From PCRC01 sp040384665 (GTDB taxonomy: Bacteria; Pseudomonadota; Gammaproteobacteria; Burkholderiales; Burkholderiaceae_C), in contig JAZKIY010000011.1 in NCBI GenBank assembly GCA_040384665.1, forward strand, positions 62,001 through 126,000: DNA of 64,000 bases, in the 5' to 3' direction. The notes under the pieces were generated by a model that was not told the origin of the DNA, made no database searches, and was given only the letters and a program-made list of their open reading frames with translations. The translations under genes and the position numbers were made by a program. Below are positions 7,284 to 16,753 of this stretch, one piece after another; within the stretch, counting starts at the first letter, position 1, and each line of letters starts with the position of its first letter.

Positions 7284-8369
7284 ATGGCCAGCCCCACATT
7301 CCACAGCCTCAAAGTCCGCGACGTGCAGGCCGCCACCCGCGACGCGGTGGCCATCACCTTCGACGTACCCGAGGCGCTTCAGGACATTTTTGCCTACACC
7401 CAGGGCCAGTACCTGACGCTGCGCACCACGCTCGGTGGCGAGGAGCTGCGCCGCTCGTACTCCATCTGCTCGGCCGTGCAGGACCGGCGCCTGCGCATTG
7501 GCGTCAAGCGCGTGGTAGGGGGGACGTTTTCCAACTGGGCGGCCGAGCATCTGCAGCCGGGGACAACCATTGAAGTGATGCCGCCGCAGGGGAACTTCCA
7601 CATTGCGCTGGCGCCCGAAGCAGCGCGGCACATCGTCGCCTTTGCCTCGGGCAGCGGCATCACGCCTGTGCTGTCGATCGTCAAGACCACGCTGCTGGCC
7701 GAGCCCCACACCCGCGTCACGCTGGTGTACGGCAACCGGTCATCGAGCGGCGTGATGTTCAAGGAAGAACTGGAAGACCTGAAAGACACCTACCTCGGCC
7801 GCTTCAACCTGGTCTGGGTCATGAGCCGCGAGTCGCAGGACATTCCGCTCTTCAACGGCCGGCTCGACTACGACAAATGTTGCCAGCTGCTGGGCCAGTG
7901 GATCGACCCCGCCGGCATCGATGCTGCGTTTATCTGCGGGCCCGAGGACATGATGCTCGCCACCTCGCGTGCGCTGCAGGAAAAAGGCGTGGCAAAAGAA
8001 CGCATCAAGTTCGAACTGTTCGGCACGGCCAACGACAAATCGCGTGTGGCGCGCGCTCCGGTGCAGGACAACGGCGAATGCGAAGTCGAGGTGGTTCTGG
8101 ACGGCACACGCCGCAGTTTCATGATGCGCAAGAACGGCGACAACGTCATCGACGCCGGCCTGAAGGCGGGGCTGGAGATGCCCTATGCGTGCAAGGGTGG
8201 CGTCTGCTCCACCTGCCGCGGCAAGGTGTTGCAAGGCGAGGTCGACATGGACAACAACTTCGCGCTGGAAGACTACGAAGTGGCACGCGGCTTTGTGCTG
8301 TGCTGCCAGAGCTACCCGGTCACCGACAGGCTGGTCATCGACTTTGACCAGGAACACGCCCACAACTGA
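7284..8369 (+). CDS. paaE: Phenylacetyl-CoA epoxidase reductase PaaE
   Basis: A 361-residue NADPH-dependent reductase that passes electrons to PaaA. In order: an FAD-binding ferredoxin-reductase barrel with RRSYSICSAV (residues 55-64); an NAD(P)-binding domain with FASGSGITPVLSIVK and the C-terminal signature FICGPEDMM; and a plant-type [2Fe-2S] domain with CKGGVCSTCRG and a distal CCQSYPV, giving the C-x4-C-x2-C...C ligand set. Start MASPTFHSLKVRDVQ follows paaD by 7 bp. Length agrees with E. coli PaaE (356). Confidence 0.95.
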   Translation: MASPTFHSLKVRDVQAATRDAVAITFDVPEALQDIFAYTQGQYLTLRTTLGGEELRRSYSICSAVQDRRLRIGVKRVVGGTFSNWAAEHLQPGTTIEVMPPQGNFHIALAPEAARHIVAFASGSGITPVLSIVKTTLLAEPHTRVTLVYGNRSSSGVMFKEELEDLKDTYLGRFNLVWVMSRESQDIPLFNGRLDYDKCCQLLGQWIDPAGIDAAFICGPEDMMLATSRALQEKGVAKERIKFELFGTANDKSRVARAPVQDNGECEVEVVLDGTRRSFMMRKNGDNVIDAGLKAGLEMPYACKGGVCSTCRGKVLQGEVDMDNNFALEDYEVARGFVLCCQSYPVTDRLVIDFDQEHAHN

Positions 8370-8387
8370 TTTTTATCCGAGACACAA

Positions 8388-10067
8388 ATGCAAAGAGACA
8401 TCCCTTCCAGCCACGCGCTGTTCGACAAACACAAACCCCTGCTCGACCAGGCCCTGAACGCGCTGGCCACCCGTGGCTACTGGGCCCCTTTCAGTGAAAT
8501 GCCGAGCCCCAAGGTCTACGGCGAAACGGCGGCTGAATTGGGAAAACAGGCCTTCGGCGCTTACCTCGGCAAACCCTTCGTGCTCGACCAGCCCGGCCAG
8601 ACCGGTGTGCACGCCGGTGAGCGTTCTCCCTATGGCATTGAAATCAATGTGAGTTACCCCGTGTGCGATCCCGAGGCGCTGGTGCAAGCCGGGCTGGCTG
8701 CCATGCCCGCCTGGGGCCGCCTGGGTGCCGAAGGGCGTACCGGCGTCCTGCTGGAAGCCCTGCAGCGGCTGAACCAGCGCAGCTTCGAGATTGCCCATGC
8801 GGTGATGGTCACGACCGGCCAGGGCTGGATGATGGCTTTCCAGGCCGGCGGTCCGCACGCGCAGGACCGTGGCGTGGAAGCCGTGGCCTGTGCCTGGCGC
8901 GAACAGGCCGCCATCCCGCGTGAGGCGCTCTGGGAAAAGCCGCAGGGCAAGAACCCGCCGATCCGCATGCGCAAACAGTTCGAGATCGTGGGCCGTGGCG
9001 TGGCACTGGTCATTGGCTGTGGCACTTTTCCGACCTGGAACACCTACCCCGGTGTTTTTGCGGCGCTGGCCACCGGCAACCCGGTTATCGTGAAGCCGCA
9101 CAGCGACGCCATCCTGCCGGCCGCCATCACGGTTGCGGTGATCCGCGAGGTGCTGGCCGAGAACGGCATCGACCCCAACCTCATCACGCTGGCCGTCACG
9201 CCGCACCGCAGCACCACGCAGGCGCTGGCCACGCACAGCGAAGTGAAATCGATCGACTTCACCGGCAGCAACAGCTTCGGCAACTGGCTGATGGAGAACT
9301 GCAAACAGGCGCAGGTCTATGCGGAGCTGGCCGGTGTCAACAACGTGGTCATCGAGTCCACCGATGCCTACCGGGCGATGCTGAAGAACATGGCGTTCAG
9401 CCTGTCGCTGTACTCGGGCCAGATGTGCACCACCACCCAGGCCATCATCGTGCCGGCAGGTGGCATCGCCACCGACGAAGGCGCCAAAAGCTTTGACGAG
9501 GTGGCTGCCGACCTGGGCGCCGCCATCACCGCGTTCGTGTCTGACCAGAAGGTCGCCTGCGCGGTGCTGGGTGCCATCCAGTCGGAGGACACGGTGCGCC
9601 GCATCGACGAATCGCAGACGCTGGGCGAGGTCGTCATTGCGCCGCAGAAGCTGGTCAACCCCGAGTTTCCGCAGGCCCAGGTGCGCACGCCCACGCTGCT
9701 GAAGTGCGATGCAGCCGACGAGCAAGCCTACATGCAGGAACGTTTCGGTCCGATCAGCTTTGTGGTGCGGGCGGCCGATGCCGCAGCCGCCATTGCGCTG
9801 TCGGAACGCATCGTCCGTGAGCATGGCGCGCTGACCACCGGCATCTACGCCACATCGGACGCAATCATCGACGCCATGGTGCAGGCGACCTGGCGCGCCA
9901 AGGTAGCGCTGTCGATCAACCTCACCGGCAACATCTACGTCAACCAGTCGGCCGCGTTCTCGGATTTCCATGGCACCGGCGGCAACCCCTCGGCCAATGC
10001 CTCGTATGCAGACGCCGCGTTTGTGGCCAACCGCTTCCGCGTTGCGCAACGGCGCGTCCACCTCTAA
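8388..10067 (+). CDS. paaN: Phenylacetate degradation aldehyde dehydrogenase PaaN
   Basis: A 559-residue protein of the PaaN aldehyde dehydrogenase family, expected to oxidise the semialdehyde left after ring opening (3-oxo-5,6-dehydrosuberyl-CoA semialdehyde). Seen: the start SHALFDKHKPLLDQALNALA, the NAD-binding and folding motif GCGTFPTWNTYPGVFAALAT, the general-base region YAELAGVNN with its Glu, and the nucleophile Cys in YSGQMCTTTQAI. Unlike E. coli PaaZ it has no C-terminal MaoC hydratase domain, so ring hydrolysis needs a separate enzyme that is not in this window. It follows paaE by 18 bp; the gene after it is paaG. Confidence 0.9.
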   Translation: MQRDIPSSHALFDKHKPLLDQALNALATRGYWAPFSEMPSPKVYGETAAELGKQAFGAYLGKPFVLDQPGQTGVHAGERSPYGIEINVSYPVCDPEALVQAGLAAMPAWGRLGAEGRTGVLLEALQRLNQRSFEIAHAVMVTTGQGWMMAFQAGGPHAQDRGVEAVACAWREQAAIPREALWEKPQGKNPPIRMRKQFEIVGRGVALVIGCGTFPTWNTYPGVFAALATGNPVIVKPHSDAILPAAITVAVIREVLAENGIDPNLITLAVTPHRSTTQALATHSEVKSIDFTGSNSFGNWLMENCKQAQVYAELAGVNNVVIESTDAYRAMLKNMAFSLSLYSGQMCTTTQAIIVPAGGIATDEGAKSFDEVAADLGAAITAFVSDQKVACAVLGAIQSEDTVRRIDESQTLGEVVIAPQKLVNPEFPQAQVRTPTLLKCDAADEQAYMQERFGPISFVVRAADAAAAIALSERIVREHGALTTGIYATSDAIIDAMVQATWRAKVALSINLTGNIYVNQSAAFSDFHGTGGNPSANASYADAAFVANRFRVAQRRVHL

Positions 10068-10088
10068 GCTGCGACAAGGGAGCCGCAC

Positions 10089-10883
10089 ATGATTTACCAG
10101 AACATCACTTACGCCGTGGACGACGGCGTGGCCCGCCTCACACTGAACCGCCCCGACAAGCTCAACAGCTTCACCGGTGCGATGCTGCTGGAAATCCATG
10201 CGGCGCTGGACGAGGCGGCCGCCGACCTGCAGGTGCGTGTCGTGTTGTTGACCGGTGCCGGCCGCGGCTTTTGTGCGGGGCAGGATCTGAGCGATACCGG
10301 TGTGTCGGCCAGCAGCGCCGGCCCGGCCGATCTGGGCGCCACCATTGGCACTTACTACGGCCCGCTGGTACGGCGTCTCCGCGCGCTGGCCAAACCGGTG
10401 GTCTGTGCTGTCAACGGCGTGGCAGCCGGCGCGGGCGCCAACATCGCGCTGGCCTGCGACATCGTGGTGGCAGTAGAAACTGCCAAATTCATCCAGCCCT
10501 TCTGCAACCTCGGCCTGGTGCCCGATGCCGGCGGTACCTGGCTGCTGCCGCAACTGGTGGGCCGCGCCCGCGCATTGGGCTTGGCCCTGCTGGGCGATGT
10601 GCTCACCGCGCCGCAGGCCGCGCAGTGGGGTCTGGTCTGGAAAAGTGTGGCTGCCGCCGAGTTCGAGGCCGAGGTCAATACCATCGTCCGCAAGCTGGCC
10701 AGTGGCCCGACGCTGGGGTATGCCCGCACCAAACAGGCCATAGACGCCGCAGTGACCAGCACGCTGGATGCGCAGCTGGACCGCGAACGCGACCTCCAGC
10801 GCGAACTCGGTTTCAGCCACGACTACACCGAAGGCGTGACCGCGTTCACCGAAAAACGCCTGCCTAAATTCATCGGGAGCTGA
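10089..10883 (+). CDS. paaG: Ring-epoxide isomerase PaaG (enoyl-CoA hydratase/isomerase family)
   Basis: A 264-residue crotonase-fold protein, expected to convert the 1,2-epoxyphenylacetyl-CoA into the oxepin-CoA. It starts MIYQNITYAVDDGVARLTLN and shows the oxyanion loop region GRGFCAGQDLSD, the helix AVNGVAAGAGANIALACDIV and the catalytic-Asp segment NLGLVPDAGGTWLLPQLVGR. The Asp in LVPDAGG matches the PaaG-type isomerase residue and not the two-Glu hydratase arrangement. It lies 21 bp after paaN and 2 bp before paaK. Confidence 0.9.
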   Translation: MIYQNITYAVDDGVARLTLNRPDKLNSFTGAMLLEIHAALDEAAADLQVRVVLLTGAGRGFCAGQDLSDTGVSASSAGPADLGATIGTYYGPLVRRLRALAKPVVCAVNGVAAGAGANIALACDIVVAVETAKFIQPFCNLGLVPDAGGTWLLPQLVGRARALGLALLGDVLTAPQAAQWGLVWKSVAAAEFEAEVNTIVRKLASGPTLGYARTKQAIDAAVTSTLDAQLDRERDLQRELGFSHDYTEGVTAFTEKRLPKFIGS

Positions 10884-10885
10884 GC

Positions 10886-12205
10886 ATGCCGCAGCACACC
10901 ACGCCCACCGCGCTGCTCGACCCCGTCGAGCGCGCCAGCCGCGACGAGATCACCGCGCTGCAGATCCAGCGGCTGCAGGCCACGCTCCAGCGCGTTTACG
11001 ACAACGTGCCGCATTACCGCAAGGCCTTTGACGATGCCGGTGTGCACCCCGGCGACCTGAAGCAGCTCAAAGACCTGGCTAAGTTTCCTTTCACCACCAA
11101 GAAAGACCTGCGCGACAACTACCCCTTCGGCCTGTTTGCGGTGCCGCGCACGCAGGTGGCGCGCATCCATGCGTCGTCGGGCACCACCGGCAAACCCACG
11201 GTGGTGGGGTATACCAAACAGGACATCGACCACTGGGCCGACCTGGTGGCGCGCTCCATCCGCGCCGCCGGTGGGCGGGCGGGCGACATGGTGCATGTGG
11301 GCTACGGCTACGGCCTGTTCACCGGCGGGCTGGGCGCGCACTACGGTGCAGAACGCCTGGGTTGCACCGTGATTCCGATGTCCGGCGGCCAGTCCGAAAA
11401 ACAGGTGCAGCTGATCCAGGACTTCAAGCCGCGCATCATCATGGTGACGCCGTCGTACATGCAGGTGCTGATCGAAGAGTTTGCGCGGCAGGGGCTGGAT
11501 GCGCGCGACAGTTCGCTGGAAATTGGGATTTTCGGCGCCGAGCCATGGACCGAGGCGATGCGCCGTGAGATCGAGACCAGCGCCGGCATCGACGCGGTTG
11601 ATATCTATGGGCTGTCGGAAGTGATGGGCCCTGGCGTGGCCAGCGAATGCATTGAATCGAAAGACGGTCCAGTGATTTGGGAAGACCATTTCTATCCGGA
11701 AGTGATCGACCCCCTCACCGGCGAATTGCTGCCCGACGGAGAAGAGGGCGAGCTGGTTTTCACTTCGTTGACCAAGGAGGCCTTCCCCGTCATCCGCTAC
11801 CGCACCCGGGACCTGACGCGGCTGCTGCCCCCCACCTCGCGCGCCTTCCGCCGCATGGGAAAAATTGTTGGCCGTTCAGACGACATGCTGATCATCCGCG
11901 GCGTCAATGTGTTCCCCACGCAGATCGAAGAGCTTGTGCTCAAACACGGCAAGCTGTCGGCGTTGTACCAGCTCATCGTTACCCGCGATGGCCGGATGGA
12001 CGAGGTCGAGGTGCTGACCGAACTGCAGCCGGCCGAATCGGCCATGCCGGCCAGCGAGGTGGCCGACATCAGCCGCTGGTTGCAGCAGCGCATCAAGACC
12101 ATGGTCGGTATCAGCTGCCGCGTCACGGTACTGCCGCCGCATTCCATCGAGCGCACCCAGACCGGCAAGTCGCGCCGGGTCATCGACAAACGGCCCAAGG
12201 CCTGA
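10886..12205 (+). CDS. paaK: Phenylacetate-CoA ligase PaaK
   Basis: A 439-residue ATP-dependent ligase that makes phenylacetyl-CoA, the first step of the pathway and the source of the PaaX inducer. Motifs: the P-loop HASSGTTGKPTVVGYT near residue 95, the adenylation motif YGLSEVMGPGVASEC, TRDLTRLLPP and the hinge/C-domain GRSDDMLIIRGVNVFPTQIE. The gene starts two bases after the paaG stop. Length is typical (430-440). The following gene is an importer that could supply the substrate. Confidence 0.95.
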   Translation: MPQHTTPTALLDPVERASRDEITALQIQRLQATLQRVYDNVPHYRKAFDDAGVHPGDLKQLKDLAKFPFTTKKDLRDNYPFGLFAVPRTQVARIHASSGTTGKPTVVGYTKQDIDHWADLVARSIRAAGGRAGDMVHVGYGYGLFTGGLGAHYGAERLGCTVIPMSGGQSEKQVQLIQDFKPRIIMVTPSYMQVLIEEFARQGLDARDSSLEIGIFGAEPWTEAMRREIETSAGIDAVDIYGLSEVMGPGVASECIESKDGPVIWEDHFYPEVIDPLTGELLPDGEEGELVFTSLTKEAFPVIRYRTRDLTRLLPPTSRAFRRMGKIVGRSDDMLIIRGVNVFPTQIEELVLKHGKLSALYQLIVTRDGRMDEVEVLTELQPAESAMPASEVADISRWLQQRIKTMVGISCRVTVLPPHSIERTQTGKSRRVIDKRPKA

Positions 12206-12243
12206 AGCACCCCGTTCACCACCCCCAAAGAGGAGACACCACC

Positions 12244-13395
12244 ATGAAAAAACGCAACCTTCTTGCTCTGGCCGCAGCCCTTGCGCTGGCACACGCGGTT
12301 CCTGTATTCGCCCAGACCAAGGAGCCCATCCGCATTGGCGCCGTGTTGTCAACCACGGGCCCGGCTGGCTATTTGGGAGACCCGCAGCTCAGGACATTGC
12401 AGACCTACCTGGCGCAGATCAACCAGGAGGGCGGTGTGCTCGGCCGCAAGCTGGAACTGGTGCACTACGACGACGCGTCCGAGGCCGGCAAGGCCAACGG
12501 TTTTGCCAAGCGGCTGATCGACGACGACAAGGTCGATCTGTTGATTGCCGGCACCACCACCGGTGCCACGATGGCGATGGCACCACTGGTCGAGAAAGCC
12601 GGCATCCCGCTGATCTCGCTGAGCGGTGCGGTGGTGGTCATCGAGCCGGTGAAAAAATGGATTTTCAAGACACCGCACACCGACCGCATGGCTGCCGAGA
12701 AGGTGTTTGAAGACATGAAGAAGCGCGGCTTCACCAAGGTGGGCCTGCTGAGCGAGACCAGCGGTTTTGGCCAGTCGGGCGCCAAGGAGACGCGCGCGGT
12801 GGCGCAGAAGTACGGCATCACGCTGGTGGCCGATGAAACCTATGGCCCCAAGGACACCGATGTGACCGCGCAGCTGACCAAAATCCGGGGCGCTTCGGGC
12901 ATCCAGGCGCTGTTCGTGTTCGGTCTGGGGCAGGGGCCGGCGGTGGTCACGAAAAACGCCGCGCAGCTCGGCATGGCCTTGCCGCTGTACCAGTCGCATG
13001 GTGTGGCGTCGAACGAGTACATCAAGCTCGCTGGCAAATCGGCCGAAGGCGTGCGCCTGCCGTCGCCCGCCTTGCTGGTGGCCAATGCGTTGCCGGCCAA
13101 CGACCCGCAGAAGCCGCTGGTGGTCAGTTACACCACCACCTACTGGAAGCAGTACAAGGACGAGCCCTCCACCTTTGGCGGCTACGCACTCGACGCGCTG
13201 ATGCTGGGCATGGCCGCCGTCAAGACCGCGGGCGGCACCAACAAGGAAGCCGTGCGCGACGCGCTGGAAAAAACCAAAGGCTTCATGGGCACCACCGGAC
13301 GCTTCAACATGTCGGCCACCGACCACATGGGGCTGGACCTGTCGGCCTTCCGCATGGTTGAGGTGAAAGACGGCGGCTGGGTTTTGCTGAAGTAA
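12244..13395 (+). CDS. Branched-chain-type ABC transporter, periplasmic binding protein
   Basis: A 383-residue Leu/Ile/Val-binding-like protein (type I periplasmic fold). A signal peptide (MKKRNLLALAAALALAHAVP, ending VFAQ) precedes the mature part beginning EPIRIGAVLSTTGPAGYLGD. Domain features include LVHYDDASEAGKANGFAKRL and IAGTTTGATMAMAPLVEKAG. An AGGAG ribosome site lies before the ATG. It begins 38 bp after paaK and heads a complete five-gene importer. Its place inside the paa cluster suggests an aromatic acid ligand such as phenylacetate; that is inference from context. Confidence 0.88.
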   Translation: MKKRNLLALAAALALAHAVPVFAQTKEPIRIGAVLSTTGPAGYLGDPQLRTLQTYLAQINQEGGVLGRKLELVHYDDASEAGKANGFAKRLIDDDKVDLLIAGTTTGATMAMAPLVEKAGIPLISLSGAVVVIEPVKKWIFKTPHTDRMAAEKVFEDMKKRGFTKVGLLSETSGFGQSGAKETRAVAQKYGITLVADETYGPKDTDVTAQLTKIRGASGIQALFVFGLGQGPAVVTKNAAQLGMALPLYQSHGVASNEYIKLAGKSAEGVRLPSPALLVANALPANDPQKPLVVSYTTTYWKQYKDEPSTFGGYALDALMLGMAAVKTAGGTNKEAVRDALEKTKGFMGTTGRFNMSATDHMGLDLSAFRMVEVKDGGWVLLK

Positions 13396-13405
13396 GCGAT
13401 AAGCC

Positions 13406-14281
13406 ATGCTTGCCCAGTTCCTGCAGTTTCTTTTCTCCGGTTTGACCGTCGGCGCGACCTATGCGCTGGCAGCGTTGGGCTTTGCCATCATCTACAACGC
13501 CAGCGGCGTCATCAACTTCGCCCAGGGTGAATTCATCATGCTGGGCGGCATGGCAGCGGTGGCGCTGGCCGCGCTGGGGCTGCCGTTGCCGGTGGCGATT
13601 GTGCTGGCGATTGGCGTGGCCGCGCTGGTGGGCGCCATTGTGGAGAAGTGTGCGATCGAGCCCGCGGGCCGGGCCGACGTGGTGCCGCTGATCATCATCA
13701 CCATCGGCGCAGCGCTGGTGCTGCGCGGGCTGGTGCAGGTGGTCTTTGGCAAGGGCACGCACGCGCTGCCGGCGTTCTCGGGTGAGCAGCCTTTTGTGAT
13801 TGCCGGCGCCACGTTGCTGCCGCAGAGCCTGTGGGTGCTGGGTGTGGCTGCTGTGGTGGTGGCCGCGCTGGGCTGGTTCTTTGGCCGCACCGCCTACGGC
13901 AAGGCCATGCTGGCGACCTCGCACAACCGTCTGGCGGCGGAGTTGGTGGGCATCAACACCAAATCGGTGCTGCTGCTGTCCTTTGTGCTGTCGGGCGCGC
14001 TGGGGGCGGTGGGCGGTGTGCTGCTCGCGCCCATCACCTACACCTCGTACGACGTCGGCATCATGCTGGGCCTGAAAGGTTTTGTTGCGGCCACCCTCGG
14101 CGGGCTGGGCAGCGGCGTGGGTGCGGTGGTGGGTGGCTTGCTGCTCGGCGTCCTGGAGGCCATGACCGCCGGCTACATCTCGTCGGCCTACAAGGATGCC
14201 ATGCCTTTCGTGCTGATCCTGCTGGTGCTTTTCGTGATGCCGAACGGCCTGTTCGGCAGAAAATCCAGCGACCGGGTCTGA
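13406..14281 (+). CDS. ABC transporter permease, LivH type
   Basis: A 291-residue inner-membrane permease with about eight hydrophobic segments. It starts MLAQFLQFLFSGLTVGATYA and has the family stretches IIYNASGVINFAQGEFIMLG and ATLGGLGSGVGAVVGGLLLG, the second holding the loop that contacts the ATPases. It pairs with the LivM-type permease 8 bp downstream to form the channel of the importer. Confidence 0.9.
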   Translation: MLAQFLQFLFSGLTVGATYALAALGFAIIYNASGVINFAQGEFIMLGGMAAVALAALGLPLPVAIVLAIGVAALVGAIVEKCAIEPAGRADVVPLIIITIGAALVLRGLVQVVFGKGTHALPAFSGEQPFVIAGATLLPQSLWVLGVAAVVVAALGWFFGRTAYGKAMLATSHNRLAAELVGINTKSVLLLSFVLSGALGAVGGVLLAPITYTSYDVGIMLGLKGFVAATLGGLGSGVGAVVGGLLLGVLEAMTAGYISSAYKDAMPFVLILLVLFVMPNGLFGRKSSDRV

Positions 14282-14289
14282 GCCACCGC

Positions 14290-15231
14290 ATGAACAAATT
14301 TTCCTCTTCCACGCTGGGCCTGCTGGGTCTGGCGGCGGTGTTGCTGTGCCTGCCGCTGCTGCTGCCCAACAGTTTCTATTTCGATGTGGCCATCCGCATC
14401 GCCATCAACGCGGTGGTGGCCATCGGCCTGAACCTGCTGATTGGCTACACCGGCCAGATCAGCCTGGGCCATGCCGGATTTTTTGGCCTGGGCGCCTACG
14501 CATCGGCGATTCTGACGTCGCAGTACGGCTGGCCGCCGGCAGTGGCCTTGCTGGCCGCTGCGGCTGGCATTGCCGTGCTGGCCATGCTGGTGGCCCGCCC
14601 GGTGCTGCGGCTCAAGGGCCACTACCTGGCGATGGCCACGCTGGGCCTGGGTGTGATTGTGACGATTGTGCTGACCAACGAGTCGGCCTTTACTGGCGGG
14701 CCGGATGGCATGGCGGTGCCGGCATTCACGCTGGCCGGGTGGGAGATCAGTGGCGAAAGGGCCTGGTACGCGGTCTGCGCCACGGCGCTGCTGCTGATGG
14801 CCTGGGCTGCGACCAACCTGATCAACGCACCGGGCGGCAGGGCGCTGCAGGCCATCCACGGCTCCGAGATTGCCGCGTTCTCAGTGGGTGTGGACGTCAC
14901 GGCCATGAAGGTGCGCGTGTTCGTGCTGTCGGCCGTGATCGCCAGCGTGATGGGCAGCCTCAGCGCGCACTATGTGGGCTTCATCTCGCCGGGCATCGCT
15001 GGCTTTCAGCATTCGATTGAACTGGTGACCATGGTGGTGCTGGGCGGCATGGCGTCGGTGTTCGGCTCCATCGTTGGCGCGGCGGTGCTGACGCTGCTGC
15101 CGCAATTGCTCTCCACGCTGGAAGGCTGGGAAACCGTGGCCTTCGGCCTGGTGCTGATGGCCAGCATGATTTTCCTGCCCAAAGGCATCGTGCCCACGCT
15201 GCGCGCCAGGCTGCGCCGGAGGGCGGCATGA
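14290..15231 (+). CDS. ABC transporter permease, LivM type
   Basis: A 313-residue inner-membrane permease. It starts MNKFSSSTLGLLGLAAVLLC and carries IGLNLLIGYTGQISLGHAGF and FGLGAYASAILTSQYGWPPA, typical of LivM. The ATPase-contact loop follows as VLGGMASVFGSIVGAAVLTL. The open frame runs upstream through livH, but this ATG gives the family start and sits 8 bp after it. The stop overlaps the ATG of the next ATPase gene by four bases. Confidence 0.9.
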   Translation: MNKFSSSTLGLLGLAAVLLCLPLLLPNSFYFDVAIRIAINAVVAIGLNLLIGYTGQISLGHAGFFGLGAYASAILTSQYGWPPAVALLAAAAGIAVLAMLVARPVLRLKGHYLAMATLGLGVIVTIVLTNESAFTGGPDGMAVPAFTLAGWEISGERAWYAVCATALLLMAWAATNLINAPGGRALQAIHGSEIAAFSVGVDVTAMKVRVFVLSAVIASVMGSLSAHYVGFISPGIAGFQHSIELVTMVVLGGMASVFGSIVGAAVLTLLPQLLSTLEGWETVAFGLVLMASMIFLPKGIVPTLRARLRRRAA

Positions 15232-16013
15232 GCCTGCTCGAAGTCAAGGGGCTGACCAAGGTGTTTGGCGGCCTGCGTGCGGTGCAAGAGGTCAGCTTTG
15301 CGGTACGCCAGGGCACGGTGCATTCGCTGATCGGCCCCAACGGTGCGGGCAAGACCACGCTGATCAACCTGGTGACGGGCATGTACACGCCGAGTGCCGG
15401 GCAGATCCTGCTGGCGTCGCGCGACATCACCGGCCTGCCGCCGCAAAAACTGCCGGCGCTGGGCATGGCGCGCACCTTCCAGAACCTGCAGGTCTGCATG
15501 AACATGGGTGCTGTAGAGAACGTGATGGTCGGTGCCCACCTTCGGCAGAACACCAGCCTGCTGGCCGGGCTGTTGTCGCTGCCACGTTTGCGCGCAGCCG
15601 ACCGCCTCTGCCGCGCACAGGCACTGGAAAAGATGGCCGAGGTGGGTGTTGACGCCTACGCCGGCGCGCAGGCCAGCCAGATGTCCTACGGTGCGCTCAA
15701 ACGCCTGGAGATTGCCCGTGCGCTGATGACGCGGCCGCAACTGGTGCTGATGGACGAGCCAGCCGCCGGCCTGAACCCAACCGAAACGGCCGAGGTGGGC
15801 CAACTGATCCGCCGCCTGGCCGACCAGGGCACCACGGTGCTGCTGGTGGAGCACGACATGCCTTTGGTGATGGCCATTTCCGACACCATCACCGTGCTGG
15901 ACCATGGCAAAAAACTGGCCGAAGGCACGCCGGCTGAAGTGCGCGCCAACCCCGTGGTGGTGGCGGCCTATTTGGGGGCCGAGCTGGACGCACCCACAGA
16001 GGCCTTGCCATGA
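15228..16013 (+). CDS. ABC transporter ATP-binding protein, LivG type
   Basis: A 261-residue ATPase. It shows Walker A as GPNGAGKTTLINLV, the LivG-specific region ARTFQNLQVCMNMGAVENVM, a degenerate ABC signature MSYGALKRLEIARAL, Walker B LVLMDEPAAGLNP and the switch His in LLVEHDMPLVM. It overlaps livM by four bases and livF by four bases, so the five importer genes form one tightly coupled unit. Confidence 0.92.
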   Translation: MSLLEVKGLTKVFGGLRAVQEVSFAVRQGTVHSLIGPNGAGKTTLINLVTGMYTPSAGQILLASRDITGLPPQKLPALGMARTFQNLQVCMNMGAVENVMVGAHLRQNTSLLAGLLSLPRLRAADRLCRAQALEKMAEVGVDAYAGAQASQMSYGALKRLEIARALMTRPQLVLMDEPAAGLNPTETAEVGQLIRRLADQGTTVLLVEHDMPLVMAISDTITVLDHGKKLAEGTPAEVRANPVVVAAYLGAELDAPTEALP

Positions 16014-16723
16014 CCGCGCCGCTGCTGTCGGTGCGTGGGCTGACCAGCCACTATGGCAGCGTGCAAGCGCTGCATGGTGTTGATATCGATGTGCCGGCAG
16101 GGCAGATCGTGGCACTGGTGGGCGCCAATGGCGCGGGCAAGACCACGCTGCTGCGCGCCATCTCCGGCGTACAGCCGGCAAGCAGCGGCAGCCTGACCTT
16201 TCTGCAGGACAACCTGGACCAGAAGACGGCCAGTGCGCGGGTGCGTGCGGGCGTCAGCCAGGTGCCCGAGGGCCGACAGGTCTTTGCGCCGATGGCGGTG
16301 GAAGACAACCTGAAGCTGGGTGCATTCACCCGTGCCAAAACCGAGATCGCCGGCAGCCTGGAGGCCGTGTACACGCTGTTCCCCATCCTCCATGAAAAGC
16401 GGCACTTGCCTGCTGGCGCGTTGTCGGGCGGTCAGCAGCAGATGCTGGCGATGGCGCGCGCACTCATGGCCAAGCCGCGCCTGTTGCTGCTGGACGAGCC
16501 CAGCATGGGGCTGGCGCCACTGATCGTGCGCGAGATCTTTGATCTCATCCAGAAGCTGCGCGACCAGGGCATCACCGTGCTGGTGGTGGAGCAGAACGCG
16601 CGTGCCGCGCTGGCGATTGCCGACCAGGGTTACGTGATGGAACTGGGCCGCATCGTGATGGCCGGGCAAGGCCGCGAGTTGCTGCGCGACGAAAAAATCC
16701 AGCAGGCCTATCTGGGCATGTAA
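16010..16723 (+). CDS. ABC transporter ATP-binding protein, LivF type
   Basis: A 237-residue ATPase with Walker A GANGAGKTTLLRAISG, the LivF-type VPEGRQVFAPMAVEDNLKLG, signature LSGGQQQMLAMARAL, Walker B LLLLDEPSMGLAP and the TVLVVEQNA switch region (Gln/Asn in place of the His-Asp pair, as is usual in LivF). It forms the ATPase dimer with the LivG-type protein. It ends 30 bp before the thioesterase gene. Confidence 0.92.
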   Translation: MTAPLLSVRGLTSHYGSVQALHGVDIDVPAGQIVALVGANGAGKTTLLRAISGVQPASSGSLTFLQDNLDQKTASARVRAGVSQVPEGRQVFAPMAVEDNLKLGAFTRAKTEIAGSLEAVYTLFPILHEKRHLPAGALSGGQQQMLAMARALMAKPRLLLLDEPSMGLAPLIVREIFDLIQKLRDQGITVLVVEQNARAALAIADQGYVMELGRIVMAGQGRELLRDEKIQQAYLGM

Positions 16724-16753
16724 TTGTCCCCATTCAGCGCAAAAGGAATCCAG

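Noticed and set aside
8373..10820. 815-codon open frame on the minus strand opposite paaN and paaG
   Set aside because: No recognisable domain; antisense to two well-supported genes.
12244..16723. True leucine/isoleucine/valine importer
   Set aside because: Not excluded, but the position between paaK and paaI favours an aromatic or organic acid substrate; I left gene symbols empty.
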